Below are positions 46,101 through 55,654 of a DNA stretch of 64,000 nucleotides, in pieces. The notes under the pieces are model-generated. The model had not been told where the DNA came from and did no database searches. It worked only from the letters and a program-made list of their open reading frames with translations. The position numbers were made by a program, and so were the translations under genes. This stretch comes from a bacterium. Lineage in GTDB: Bacteria; Sumerlaeota; Sumerlaeia; SLMS01; JAHLLQ01. How positions within the stretch are numbered: the stretch's first letter is position 1; every line of letters starts with the position of its first letter. The stretch spans positions 744,001-808,000 of the forward strand of contig JAHLLQ010000001.1 in the NCBI GenBank assembly GCA_020444065.1. The letters are read 5' to 3'.

Positions 46101-49100
46101 GGTCACCTTAACCGACCCCGATGGCATGGTCACTGACTCCTCCGATGTCTTTGCACCAGATCACATGGGGCCAGTCGTCTATCATGAAGACAACACCGCG
46201 CCTTGGCGCATCGACTCTCCGGGTACGGACAAGCGTGAAGTCGCCTTCCTGATTTCGCCACCGGAAGGATGGGACGCGGTGAAGGAAGGCGATTACACAC
46301 TGAGTGTCGCGGAGGTCTCGGGCCTGGGCGATTACGATGTGCAGTTGCTTGTCCCCAACGTCGCGCCGTCCCTAGAGATCATCGAGCCACAAAGCGATCT
46401 GTCCAATCCGGCACAGGTTAACATCACCTTCTCGGCCGACGATCCGGATGACAACGCGGATATTCGCCTCTTTTACGACGACGACTCTGAAGGATATGAT
46501 GGCCAGGAAATCACGCGTGACTACCTCACCACCGGCACGCTTACTGTTGGTCTTGGAACCAATCCAATCAAGGAAGATTCGAGCAGTGGCAGCTACACTT
46601 GGAACATTGTTGATGTGGCATCCGGCACTTACTACATCTACGGCATGATAAATGACGGCAGGAATATGCCAGTCTACTCGAATTACTCCAGTGCAAGCAT
46701 CAGTATTACACACCCCAGTGCGCCGAGCCCGCCAGCGGATTTTGCAGCAACAGCTCGCGAGTCCGCAATTGCGTGCGCTTGGACGGCCAGCGACACGGTT
46801 CCGACGACTAGCGTGCAGTACGTGTTGATGTACGATACGCTGCCCATCGGTTCAACTGAGCGATTCCAAAATCAGATTAACGCGGAAGATCTGACCGAGT
46901 GGGAGATCAGTAACCTGACGAACGGCCGCACGTATCGGGTAGCCGTCTGCGCGATGGATGTGGAGACCCTGGCACGCAGTCTGCCTACAGATCCTGTCGA
47001 GGTGCGGCTGCACTCTACGACCGGGAACAATGCGCCGCGAATTGTGTCTGTTCCGCTGGAACGAGGCCGCGTTGGTCTCCCATACGAGTATATCGTGCAA
47101 GCTGTCGACGACGATGGCGATGCGCTCAATTACGAACTGACCGAGTCGCCCCCCGGGGTATTCATCGATGCAGGTACGGGGCGAATTGCGTTCACGCCGG
47201 TCGATGGACATTTGGGCGCAAATCGGGTCGGCATTCTGGTGACCGATGGCAACGGCGGCAGCGACGTGCAGACCTTCTACCTGCTGGTCGACAACTGGAT
47301 GGCGCGGAATGGCGCACCCCTCTTCGACACAGCGGCCGATACAACTGCTGTGATCAATGAGGAGTATGTGTACGATGCAGATGCTACGGACCCAGATGAG
47401 GATGCCGTGTTGTTTGCTCTGGGTCGCGCACCGGCGGGAATGGCGCTCGATCGCGCCGAGGGCCGATTGCAGTGGCTCGTGACAGAGAGCGACGTCGGCG
47501 ATTATCCCGTGGACCTTGTCGCGTATGATGGGCGCGGCGGGGTAACGACGCAGACGTTTACACTTGAAGTCGATTATCCGGCACTGGTTGCGGACTTCTC
47601 GATCGCGCCGGATGCTGCCGAGCCTTCGCCCACCGAACGCCGTTTCCGCGCATTGCCGAACTCCGAGTACGTCACGAACTACGAGTGGGACTTTGGCGAC
47701 GGCGTCACAATCAGTGGCCCCGACAAGCCCACGGTCTCACACACGTTCCGAGACTATTCCACCGGCGACTTTCCTAACAACAAGACGTTCAATGTAACGC
47801 TCACCCTGACCGGACCAAGCCGCACAGGCACGCAACAGGACAGCGTCACAGAGCCCGTCACAGTCGAGCCTCCGAGGCCGGTCGCAGGATTCACCGCCGA
47901 TGTGGTTGTCGGCCAGAGCCCCCTCACCGTGCAGTTCACCGACGCGTCTCAGTGGACGACCACCGTCGTGTACGACTTTGGCGACGGTTCAACCACAACG
48001 ACGCTGGCAAATCCCCAGCATACATTCTCAACGACCGACCAGTTCGGCGAGAGCTTCAACGTCACGCAAACGGCCATCGGCCCGAGCGGCTCAACGACCG
48101 TGACGCGACGCATCACCCTGCAACCTCCTGAAGGGGCGCTCGAAACGATCACCTGGCCGCGCTCGAATGGCACGTGGCCGGGTTGGCACAAGGCGACGGC
48201 TTCCGAGATCGAGGAGCCCGTGGCGAGCGACTTCACTATGGCCGCCGGCGCCTCCGGCCTATCTCTCAGTACGGCTACGGCCGGCAAAGCGATCGCCCTT
48301 TCCAAGACTTTCGACCTGTACGATGGGGCCTGGGATCTGACGTATCAGGTGCCAATGGTGAGCGAGCACGACTGGACTCTTCTCGCGCCGTCCGCATCCC
48401 CGGCTGTGCGTCAAGGCACGGCGATGTGCTACGATTCCGCCCGCGGAGAAGTAGTCCTCTTCGGCGGATGGGATGATAGCCAGATTTTCGACGACACTTG
48501 GATCTTCAAGAACGGCGAATGGACACAGAAGTTCCCCGCTACGAGTCCCTCCCCTCGAGCCGCACACGCCATGGCATTCGACAGCTCACGCGGCGTCGTC
48601 GTGCTTTACGGAGGTGCCACAGAGAAGGGGTCCAACACTCCATCCTTCGAGACGTGGGAATGGAATGGTTCCAACTGGACAATGCGGAGCCTTGCCGATC
48701 ATCCGAATGCAGCGCACAGCGGGGCGATGGTGTATGACCAGTTGCGAAGCGAGTGTGTCTTCTTCGGCGGCATCGAGAAAGTGGGTGCAACTGAGTACCG
48801 CCGCAACGAAACATGGGTGTACGATGGAGTGGATTGGATCCAGAAAACTGGCCTCGCCACGAGCCCTCCGGTGCTTAAGGGAACTTCGATTGCCTATGAT
48901 ACATCCCGAGGCGTCACGGTGCTGTTCGGTGGAAATGAAGCAGACTTGCAGGATGTCGACCAGACGTGGGAATGGAACGGGTCAGATTGGTCGCAATCAA
49001 CACCGACCGTATCTCCTTCTAAACGAACCGGTTCGGGACTAGCCTTCTCTGCAACCTTTGGCGGCGTTGTGTTGTTCGGAGGATATCAGAGTATCGACTG

Positions 49101-52100
49101 GGGCGTTGGCAATAGCTTCGACGACACGTGGCTTTGGGATGGGGCCGACTGGCAGCAGTTGTCGCTCAACCTCTCTCCCGATGCCCGGGTCAATCTTTCT
49201 CTCTGCCCCGATAGCGATGGGAATCTCATCCTCTTCGGCGGCTCATCTCCCGAAACGAGCACTATCTTCGGCGATACGTGGAGTCTGGGGGTTCTGGGAG
49301 CCAGCAGCACGAAGCGAGGGATGGCTCGCGCCTCGACGTCGCTGACGGATTGGTTGGTTCTTGAGGTGGAAAATGCGGCGTGGAGCAATCCTGCCCTTGC
49401 CGTCGACGAAAACTCAGGAGCTGTTTATATTCTGTCCTACAAGGAGCCTGAGGCGAACCAACTGCGCCTTCGCAAGTGGGATGGTTCGCTTTCTGAACCT
49501 GTGGATTCCCCAATTATCGCAGCAGGCGCGCGGATGATTGACTGGAATCCTGTGGATGGAAAACTCGATGTCGCCTGTGCGGAAGGACTGGCAAAGGTCA
49601 GCATGGCCGGTTGGGAGACATTCAACAGTTTCGGAGTGGGTCTTTCCGAGTACAATCTCTCTTTGGACACCGATGCTCAGGGATACCGTCACATCAGCTA
49701 CCGCAACAGTGGACTATACTACTGGACTGATCGACCGGACCTCAGTGCAGCCGTGGGACTTGTGGATGGAACGGATACGCCAGGCCGCTACTCAACGATT
49801 CGATTCGATGGGTCGGCTCCGCAGATCGCCTATACCAAGTGGTCGACCGTGGGAACATACTTCGCCACCTGGAATGGGTCGTCGTGGGATGCCTCGTGGC
49901 CCTTGCCTGCAGTGAATTCAGCATCGCACAGACACGCTGGCCTGGCTTTGGATTCCGAAGGTGACCCGCACATTGTCTATCACGATTCAACTCGAGTGGT
50001 TGAAGGGTATTTGCACAAGACATCCTCTGGATGGGAGAGCAGCGATATCTACCCCGCTGAAGGACGCTACAGCAACATTGAGATCGCACCTGACGGCACG
50101 CCCTATGCCGCAGTGCGAAACAAGCTCTACCGCCGAGTCGGACCAGCTGCACCCTACACCTGGGAAGAGATTGACTTTGGCGCAACGGCCACAATGACCT
50201 GGGCCTGGGCAAATCGCCAGTACTACCGAATCTCTCCATCCGGCCGCCACTACATCGCATTCACGGATGGCGACGGCATCAAACTCGCAGTCTCAGGAAT
50301 TGCCCCAGCAAATCACACAAGCTACGTGGCATTCGCTCCGGACGACTACATGCGATTGAATGTGGATGGGAGCGAAGCCACAGTCGATCGCATCTCCAGT
50401 GGCTCTGGTTCGAACAGAGCGAGTGTAACCCTGAGCAACGACTCCATCACCTCACTCACACTGCGCCACTCCGGCGGCGAGGAATTCAAACTTATGCAGG
50501 ATGGCGTAGAATTGGCAAATTGGACGGATAGTTTCTCGACGGGGAGCATCACGGCAGGACTGGGAAACATGCCGTCTCTTCAAGTGAGAGACACGGCGAC
50601 AGTCAACGGCGGAGATTGCATCTACTTCGCGGGGCAATCCACGTCGGACGACACGATCGCCTATGGTTCGGATCGCGTCGGCGATCATATCCCATCCTTC
50701 ATCAGCGTGACCGCTGGCGAACCGTTGGAGATCACTGCAACGGGAACAGTTGATAACAACGTTGGACAGACCTCAGACCCGGACGGGCTTTGGGATGTCC
50801 AAAGCAACGCTGCCTATGAGTTGTACGGAATCAGCGCGATCACAGCTCCCACAGGTTCCCTTGTCGGACTGTTCGACAACCAGACCGAGCCGTTCTTTAT
50901 TGGTTCCTCAGGCACGTTGGTTGTGCCGGATGGAGCCACGAGACTCTATCTCGGCAATCACGATGGCAGCAACTGGTCCGACAATTCAGGGAGCTTCTCG
51001 GTCACCGTATCGGACTATTCCAGTGGGGATTCCGCCAACTTCTTCTCTGCCGCTCTCACCGTTCCGAATCACTCGCCCACACTGGCCCCCCTGCCGGACG
51101 TGACCGTTCTCGCCGGCTCCAGCGATGCCTCGCTCGATTTGGACGACTATGCAGATGATGATCACACGGAAGATTCGGAACTCGCATTCTGGACTTCGCA
51201 GGGCTCCATGGTCAGCGCCCGTGTCGACTCATCTCACCGCCTGGTCGCCTCCGCGCCACTTGGGTTCGAGGGAACTGAGACGCTGTCCGTGGAAGTGAGC
51301 GACGGTGGCGGGATGAAGGACACCGGCACAGTGGTCGTCAACGTTGTGCCACCGCCGGAGACGCTATTCACAGACATCACAGGGGACTCCGGCGTCACAT
51401 CAGCAGATGCCCCCTCCACGTGTGTTATTCTGACGGATGTTACGGACAATGGCGCAGTAGACCTGATGTTGTTGCCCGCCGGGCTGCGCCCCCACCTGAT
51501 GGAGGGCGACGGCAATCTGATGTTTGCCGATGTCTCTCCAGGCGTTGTCGCGGCAAGCGGAACTCAACACGCAGCGATGATCGACGTGGAGAATTCGGGC
51601 GATCCATTGCTCTTCCTTCTCTATCCGAATCTCGTCCGCGCTTATCGCCGCGGTGCGAGCGGGCAATTCGATGTCGTCACCACAGCGACAATCCCCTGCT
51701 CGAACGCGAACCAGATGGCTTGGGCGGATACCGATACCGATGGCGATCTGGATCTCTACATTGCTGGCGACGGCGCCGATGCGTTCCTCCGAAACATGCT
51801 GACCGAATCAGGAGTGGTGTCTTTCGTCGATGATACCTCAACGGCCGGCCTGGGCCTGACCGATGCGACGGAGATGGCGCGCTTCGCCGACTTCGATCGA
51901 GACGGCGATGCGGATCTGTATCTCGCGGTGCGTGATGCGGCCAATGCGCTCTACGCAAACGACGGTGCGGGGCACTTCACCCTGCTTGGCGCGACCGGCA
52001 CGGAGGATCCGCGCGACAGCTATGGCGTGGCCGTGGCCGATTTCGACAACGATGGCTGGCCTGACATCTTCGCGGCCAACGATGGTCGTGATTCGCTCTT

Positions 52101-53583
52101 CATTAACCGAGGCGATGGGACTTTCAACGACTCGACAAGTGCAATGCTCCCGGCGACGATCGCCGCCTCCCGCGGCGTCGTGGCATTCGATTACGACCAC
52201 GATGGATTCGTTGACGCGTTCGTATCGATTGACGGGACCGAGAACATTCTTCTCCACAACGATGCCGGTCTGGGATTCAGCGATTCGACGGACGCAGGTG
52301 GCGTGGATGGCACCCTGAACGGACCCGGAACGGCCGCCGCTGTGGCCGATCTGGATGAAGACGGAGATCTTGACCTCGTTCAGGCGCAGGCCACTCTTCC
52401 CGCAGCCACACTCTTTCGCAACAATCTAATCGTGCCGCAAGACGACCCGCACGGAATCGACGGATGCAATTGGTTGCAAGTCGATTTGGCGGGCACTTTA
52501 TCGAACGCGGAAGGAATCGGTGCGCGAGTAGAATTGTGGCAGGCAGATGCGCTGCTCCAGTCCCGAGACGTGAGTGCCGGGATTGGGTGGCGCAGCCAGC
52601 AGTCCCCCACTATTCACTTCGGCCTTGGCGAAGAGCAGTACCTCGACGAGTTGCGAGTGACGTGGCCCTCTGGCGTAGTGACGCGACGTCACGGAATCGC
52701 ACCAAACCAACGCATCGAGATCGTGGAGGAGAATACGATCGACACGATCGTGATCTCTCCCGACCTCGCGATTCTCTTCCCCGGCGAGACGTTCAGCTTC
52801 GCCACCGTCGCTCACTATGCTGATGGCACGACGGAGAGTCTCGAAAGCGAGGCGCTCTACTGGGAAGCCGCTCTGCCGAGTGTCGCAGCCTTCGATGCAG
52901 TGGGGACGATGTATGCCCTTCGAGAAGGCGAGACGCAAGTCTCTGCCAATCACCAGGGCATCGCCAGCAACTCCGCCACCGTCATCGTGGCATCACTCGT
53001 TGCGCAACAGATCGACATCACCCCAGCAGCGCCCGATCGGATCGCCGCCGGCGAGCAGAAGCTATTCATGGCAACCGCAACCTACACTGACGGCAGCAGC
53101 GGAGATGTTTCCTGGCTGTGCGAATGGTCTACGAGTGACGAAGAAGTCGCGCGAATGCTCCCGGGCGGCCGAGCAGTTGCCGCTCAGCCCGGCAGCGTCG
53201 CAGTCCGGGCCACATATCAGGGCGTCTTCGACGAAGTCTCTCTCAACATTCTGAACGCGGCCGACGTTTCTCTGCTTGCCGAGCCGACATGGCAGGAACT
53301 CGACATCACGATCAATCCGGTCACAGGCCAAGTGGAAGCCTATCGTCACTATGCCGACGCCACCCCAGATGAGAACGTGACCGCAAATGTGCAATGGACG
53401 CTATCTGATCCGTTCGTGGCCTCCATTGCGGCGGATGGAACGGTGACTGCACTAGCAGCCGGGACGACAACCGCAAGCGCCTCGCTCGGGACCCTGCAGT
53501 CCGAGGGGATCGAAATCACAGTCATCGATAACGGAGGAGAGCTTTCCACAATCATCGATTGGAGAGAATATGATCGTGACTGA
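43141..53583 (+). CDS. Giant multidomain exoprotein (3,480 residues)
   Basis: The ATG follows GGAGG by 7 bases, and a Sec signal covers about residues 1-33. Domains in order, positions approximate: two carboxypeptidase-regulatory-like domains (34-220), CARDB (340-460), a long unassigned beta region (460-950), pre-peptidase-C-like (960-1070), FN3-like (1190-1290), two cadherin-like putative Ig domains (1293-1480, NNAPRIVS... and QAVDDDGDALNYEL), two PKD domains with WDFGDG/YDFGDGS (1486-1663), kelch repeats (1746-2050, several VVLFGG-type strands), a propeller-like stretch (2060-2390), an NHSPTLAPLPDV cadherin-like domain, FG-GAP/VCBS repeats (2750-3085, many D-x-D-x-D-G-x-x-D loops), ASPIC/UnbV (3100-3193) and three Big_2 Ig domains (3200-3465). 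The tail is I-I-D-W-R-E-Y-D-R-D. Likely a calcium-binding adhesive surface or matrix protein. Confidence 0.9.
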   Translation: MRACGAKRSGETLRILTFLCLIAPLLPAPLLAAGAQLKVYGYVRDSGQQGIAGARVEVYADRYDSTYTKWTTTEANGYYSVYVDKTSSPRVLKVRARYDNVERGAYSDSVSPSDTHAYVSVSLPIEVAGAGDLTIGGRVTEEGTGAPIGNVKVALKYYLGGWNPLKTVSTNASGAYDFGLQKDRTYMIVASKNGYKTELVWPEVSPNTSNIVDISMEADVPPPPPDETEYFSLSLDRWDGDNVELERNTVDWWSFSVPTYGLLVVKLDSDDGPLSISVHSSKWSPEKCRLDFEAPNWDSEFSCNVSEADYADTSRYYLRVTDMKSGLSEYRIHISLQPAQVTNDLAPSKLELTREVFPAGDPIGFQYRVDNKGMENEGELDIHVYASDNSNTAIAGDNFLGSFRLTNGVPANGSVSESRDVSSSGLPEGIDKYLKLKIDANSEWSGDLEDNNIVVSSTTFQMDSLLPPEEERIVGQLKLQGRFSDIATAPSYEFVQDGSIHGYLVMPAGTEVVTGTEKISIDPADAANLLLQPNGLPGFDEDAWDILDLDDLLTIDAGSGTVDQFADLSETVFVLYPTLILDLTSLEILAHDDPGHAGMIHAGVQVAFPLSKRAALEASSELNKAISGQSDLFDPRLGHWTYLELESYFNGDGFEGTFAVDNNLPEIPNLLEMRSLYGGLSTFDDQKVHFGGSAKFPKLHGVTITADVFLIHYTTLDGVKISGEVEHPIPVLPTSIPGVYVVAFKGLGLGVQGLASNPDNIAVSGDIGMTIGFIQAPIGHTNILEAKYPDTGGTIWLGTGNFELHGALRLFYSEVSFGGETEVLFEGFDLFKAAIQYDNTCRVLDGQSELNLLDIYIAEGKLHYDTKANSFKMTSEGRLVAPDDWWLVGGEVLGYTYGEVVQNPEEGYIFCRANFGGIHVHCRFNSDGTLEPPGIELEMPVSLWRDLRGTDGSFSSRRAGPLNETVHIASDTPYAVIRFVYSSGNAGVTLTDPDGMVTDSSDVFAPDHMGPVVYHEDNTAPWRIDSPGTDKREVAFLISPPEGWDAVKEGDYTLSVAEVSGLGDYDVQLLVPNVAPSLEIIEPQSDLSNPAQVNITFSADDPDDNADIRLFYDDDSEGYDGQEITRDYLTTGTLTVGLGTNPIKEDSSSGSYTWNIVDVASGTYYIYGMINDGRNMPVYSNYSSASISITHPSAPSPPADFAATARESAIACAWTASDTVPTTSVQYVLMYDTLPIGSTERFQNQINAEDLTEWEISNLTNGRTYRVAVCAMDVETLARSLPTDPVEVRLHSTTGNNAPRIVSVPLERGRVGLPYEYIVQAVDDDGDALNYELTESPPGVFIDAGTGRIAFTPVDGHLGANRVGILVTDGNGGSDVQTFYLLVDNWMARNGAPLFDTAADTTAVINEEYVYDADATDPDEDAVLFALGRAPAGMALDRAEGRLQWLVTESDVGDYPVDLVAYDGRGGVTTQTFTLEVDYPALVADFSIAPDAAEPSPTERRFRALPNSEYVTNYEWDFGDGVTISGPDKPTVSHTFRDYSTGDFPNNKTFNVTLTLTGPSRTGTQQDSVTEPVTVEPPRPVAGFTADVVVGQSPLTVQFTDASQWTTTVVYDFGDGSTTTTLANPQHTFSTTDQFGESFNVTQTAIGPSGSTTVTRRITLQPPEGALETITWPRSNGTWPGWHKATASEIEEPVASDFTMAAGASGLSLSTATAGKAIALSKTFDLYDGAWDLTYQVPMVSEHDWTLLAPSASPAVRQGTAMCYDSARGEVVLFGGWDDSQIFDDTWIFKNGEWTQKFPATSPSPRAAHAMAFDSSRGVVVLYGGATEKGSNTPSFETWEWNGSNWTMRSLADHPNAAHSGAMVYDQLRSECVFFGGIEKVGATEYRRNETWVYDGVDWIQKTGLATSPPVLKGTSIAYDTSRGVTVLFGGNEADLQDVDQTWEWNGSDWSQSTPTVSPSKRTGSGLAFSATFGGVVLFGGYQSIDWGVGNSFDDTWLWDGADWQQLSLNLSPDARVNLSLCPDSDGNLILFGGSSPETSTIFGDTWSLGVLGASSTKRGMARASTSLTDWLVLEVENAAWSNPALAVDENSGAVYILSYKEPEANQLRLRKWDGSLSEPVDSPIIAAGARMIDWNPVDGKLDVACAEGLAKVSMAGWETFNSFGVGLSEYNLSLDTDAQGYRHISYRNSGLYYWTDRPDLSAAVGLVDGTDTPGRYSTIRFDGSAPQIAYTKWSTVGTYFATWNGSSWDASWPLPAVNSASHRHAGLALDSEGDPHIVYHDSTRVVEGYLHKTSSGWESSDIYPAEGRYSNIEIAPDGTPYAAVRNKLYRRVGPAAPYTWEEIDFGATATMTWAWANRQYYRISPSGRHYIAFTDGDGIKLAVSGIAPANHTSYVAFAPDDYMRLNVDGSEATVDRISSGSGSNRASVTLSNDSITSLTLRHSGGEEFKLMQDGVELANWTDSFSTGSITAGLGNMPSLQVRDTATVNGGDCIYFAGQSTSDDTIAYGSDRVGDHIPSFISVTAGEPLEITATGTVDNNVGQTSDPDGLWDVQSNAAYELYGISAITAPTGSLVGLFDNQTEPFFIGSSGTLVVPDGATRLYLGNHDGSNWSDNSGSFSVTVSDYSSGDSANFFSAALTVPNHSPTLAPLPDVTVLAGSSDASLDLDDYADDDHTEDSELAFWTSQGSMVSARVDSSHRLVASAPLGFEGTETLSVEVSDGGGMKDTGTVVVNVVPPPETLFTDITGDSGVTSADAPSTCVILTDVTDNGAVDLMLLPAGLRPHLMEGDGNLMFADVSPGVVAASGTQHAAMIDVENSGDPLLFLLYPNLVRAYRRGASGQFDVVTTATIPCSNANQMAWADTDTDGDLDLYIAGDGADAFLRNMLTESGVVSFVDDTSTAGLGLTDATEMARFADFDRDGDADLYLAVRDAANALYANDGAGHFTLLGATGTEDPRDSYGVAVADFDNDGWPDIFAANDGRDSLFINRGDGTFNDSTSAMLPATIAASRGVVAFDYDHDGFVDAFVSIDGTENILLHNDAGLGFSDSTDAGGVDGTLNGPGTAAAVADLDEDGDLDLVQAQATLPAATLFRNNLIVPQDDPHGIDGCNWLQVDLAGTLSNAEGIGARVELWQADALLQSRDVSAGIGWRSQQSPTIHFGLGEEQYLDELRVTWPSGVVTRRHGIAPNQRIEIVEENTIDTIVISPDLAILFPGETFSFATVAHYADGTTESLESEALYWEAALPSVAAFDAVGTMYALREGETQVSANHQGIASNSATVIVASLVAQQIDITPAAPDRIAAGEQKLFMATATYTDGSSGDVSWLCEWSTSDEEVARMLPGGRAVAAQPGSVAVRATYQGVFDEVSLNILNAADVSLLAEPTWQELDITINPVTGQVEAYRHYADATPDENVTANVQWTLSDPFVASIAADGTVTALAAGTTTASASLGTLQSEGIEITVIDNGGELSTIIDWREYDRD

Positions 53584-53612
53584 CGCCGTCTAATTGAGGT
53601 GCTGGGTCGAAC

Positions 53613-55649
53613 TCATTGAGCTGAATGAATCGCCAGGTTCTTGGCTGCTGCGATGCTCTCTGCCAGCGCGTTGTAGTCCGGATTCTCCGGGTAGGCCGCG
53701 AGGGGTTTCGCGATCTGCTCGGCGGCGGCGGTCAGGTACGATTGTGCCTTTTCGGAATCAACAGAACGCCAGTACTCGTAGAGGTAGTAGTGCGTGAGAG
53801 CCAGGTAGTGGTAGTGCGATACATGAGGATCGTCCGCGGTAGACAGATACTCTTCTTGCGCAAGAAGACTTCGCTCCAGTAGCTCGCGCGCCTCCTCCCT
53901 CCTGTCGAGTGAGAGCAGCAGCCCGGCGATCTTGTTCCACTGATTGAACAGTCCGCCGGTGTATGTCCGCCGAGGATACTGATCGACAAGGCCCTGTTGA
54001 ATGTCAGCGGCCTTCCTGAAGTGGTCCAGCGCTTGCTCCGGATCGTCGTTGCTGCGACATGCAGAGCCGAGAAGGTTATAGGCTTGGGCCGTGTCGTATT
54101 TCCGTCCTGGGTTTGTCGGATCAAGTTCCTCCAGGCGCTCGCACACATCGACTTGTTCCTCCGCCAGGTGCAGGTAGTACACAACTGGCGTCTCGTCATC
54201 CAGTGTTCTGATCTTCCAGCGAAGCGCAAAGGCATAGTCACTCAGCGCACAGAGATCGTTCGGGTGCTTTTCCAGAACATTCGTGCGCAACTCCACCTCG
54301 GCTTCGATGCATTCTCTTGCAAAGTCCAACTCGCCCAAATCGTAGGAGAGTTTCGTCAGGTGCAGGTAATGCGCGCCTGCTCGCTCGGTCGTTACAAGGA
54401 CCACCTGGGGCACGACGGCAACGGCTTCATCGTATCGGTGCTTTGTCTTGCGAAGGGCCTGCATGAACTCCTCGCGCGTTTCCGGTGTCATTTCCGATCG
54501 GTCGATGTCACGATACAGCCCGGAGTATGTGCTCAAGAGATCGGAGGTCTCCTCGATGACACCAACCATACGTGCGTTCCTGGATTTCACGTGAATCGTA
54601 TATCCGATCCCTCCGATCGCCGCGAATAGCAGAATGAGGATGATGGCATTCCGAATCCGCTGGCGCTGCCGGCCGCGGTGAACTGCTCGAAACAGGTCCG
54701 CCCGCTTCTCGGGTTCAGGAATTCTCTCGGCAAGTTGTTTTGCGGTCTTGAAGTCACCCCTCCCGAGAGCCAGATAGGCGCCGGACAGGTATGCCTCGAG
54801 AGCCGCAATGAACTCTCCTGTCGTCGGACGCAACTGCTGCGCCGCGGAAAGACTTGCGATCGCGAGTTGACGCAACTCTTCCGGCGCTTGCTCAAGAGCC
54901 TGCGAATTCAGATCACCGCGGCAAGCAATGGCGATGGCTTCGTAGGAATGGACTTCCCGATCTTCCCCCGGATGATGCGGTGGATATCCGGTCAGGATTT
55001 CGAAGAGGATCCCACCCAACAACCAGACATCGGTTGCCGTTGAAATCACCACGTGAGAATCTGCAAGTTCAGCTTCATTGCTCGGCATTGCTTCCGGCGC
55101 GACGTAGTACGGCGTGCCGTAGCAGAGGGTCGACCCAATGGGGATCTGCCGCGCGAAGAGTGCATCGTCCCCCAGCACAAGCAGCGCCGGCCCCCAACTC
55201 GCGCGGATCAGCTCATCTCGCGAGCCATTGAAGACGGCGTGTCCCCAATCGCACAAGTATACGCGGCCGTGGGGGCCAACGTAGATGTTCTCAGGCTTGA
55301 GGTCCGCGTGAACGATTCCGCGAGTATGAGCGTACTCGACCGTCTGCGCGATGGTCAGGAGTGTCGCGATGTGCGGGGCAAGGCTGTCGCCGGCGCAGAG
55401 ATCGCTTGATCGTTCGGCAAGCAACTCGCTCCACCACTTGCCATTATCATCCAGCCACTGCGTCAGAAGCAATCCATCTCGCCCACTTCGCGGCACGAGA
55501 TCATAAACCGGCAACACGCACGGATGCGCCAAGCCGGCCTGGATCAGGGCTTCCTGTTTTGCAGACGCTCTGGTCTTGGAGACGGTCTTGATCGCGAAGC
55601 ACCGTCGCAATGCAACGTGAGTGGCCTGGACAAGCTTTCGCGTTTCCAT
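53613..55649 (-). CDS. Ser/Thr protein kinase-like membrane protein with TPR-like domain
   Basis: 678 residues. Kinase features: CFAIKTV with the beta-3 Lys21, VHADLKPEN (HAD instead of HRD, catalytic Asp116), CDWG (DWG instead of DFG, Asp134) and APEAMP. The glycine-rich ATP loop that should precede Lys21 is missing: the frame upstream of the ATG reads ENRRRSSEAAQELVD to a stop. One transmembrane helix (about 330-352, AIILILLFAAIGGIGYTI) separates the cytoplasmic kinase from a helical C-terminal half with tetratricopeptide-like repeats, a layout common in planctomycete kinases. The gene starts 5 bases after the stop of the small helical protein gene, so they are co-transcribed. Activity is uncertain because of the missing loop. 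Confidence 0.82.
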   Translation of the reverse strand: METRKLVQATHVALRRCFAIKTVSKTRASAKQEALIQAGLAHPCVLPVYDLVPRSGRDGLLLTQWLDDNGKWWSELLAERSSDLCAGDSLAPHIATLLTIAQTVEYAHTRGIVHADLKPENIYVGPHGRVYLCDWGHAVFNGSRDELIRASWGPALLVLGDDALFARQIPIGSTLCYGTPYYVAPEAMPSNEAELADSHVVISTATDVWLLGGILFEILTGYPPHHPGEDREVHSYEAIAIACRGDLNSQALEQAPEELRQLAIASLSAAQQLRPTTGEFIAALEAYLSGAYLALGRGDFKTAKQLAERIPEPEKRADLFRAVHRGRQRQRIRNAIILILLFAAIGGIGYTIHVKSRNARMVGVIEETSDLLSTYSGLYRDIDRSEMTPETREEFMQALRKTKHRYDEAVAVVPQVVLVTTERAGAHYLHLTKLSYDLGELDFARECIEAEVELRTNVLEKHPNDLCALSDYAFALRWKIRTLDDETPVVYYLHLAEEQVDVCERLEELDPTNPGRKYDTAQAYNLLGSACRSNDDPEQALDHFRKAADIQQGLVDQYPRRTYTGGLFNQWNKIAGLLLSLDRREEARELLERSLLAQEEYLSTADDPHVSHYHYLALTHYYLYEYWRSVDSEKAQSYLTAAAEQIAKPLAAYPENPDYNALAESIAAAKNLAIHSAQ

Positions 55650-55654
55650 GTCGA

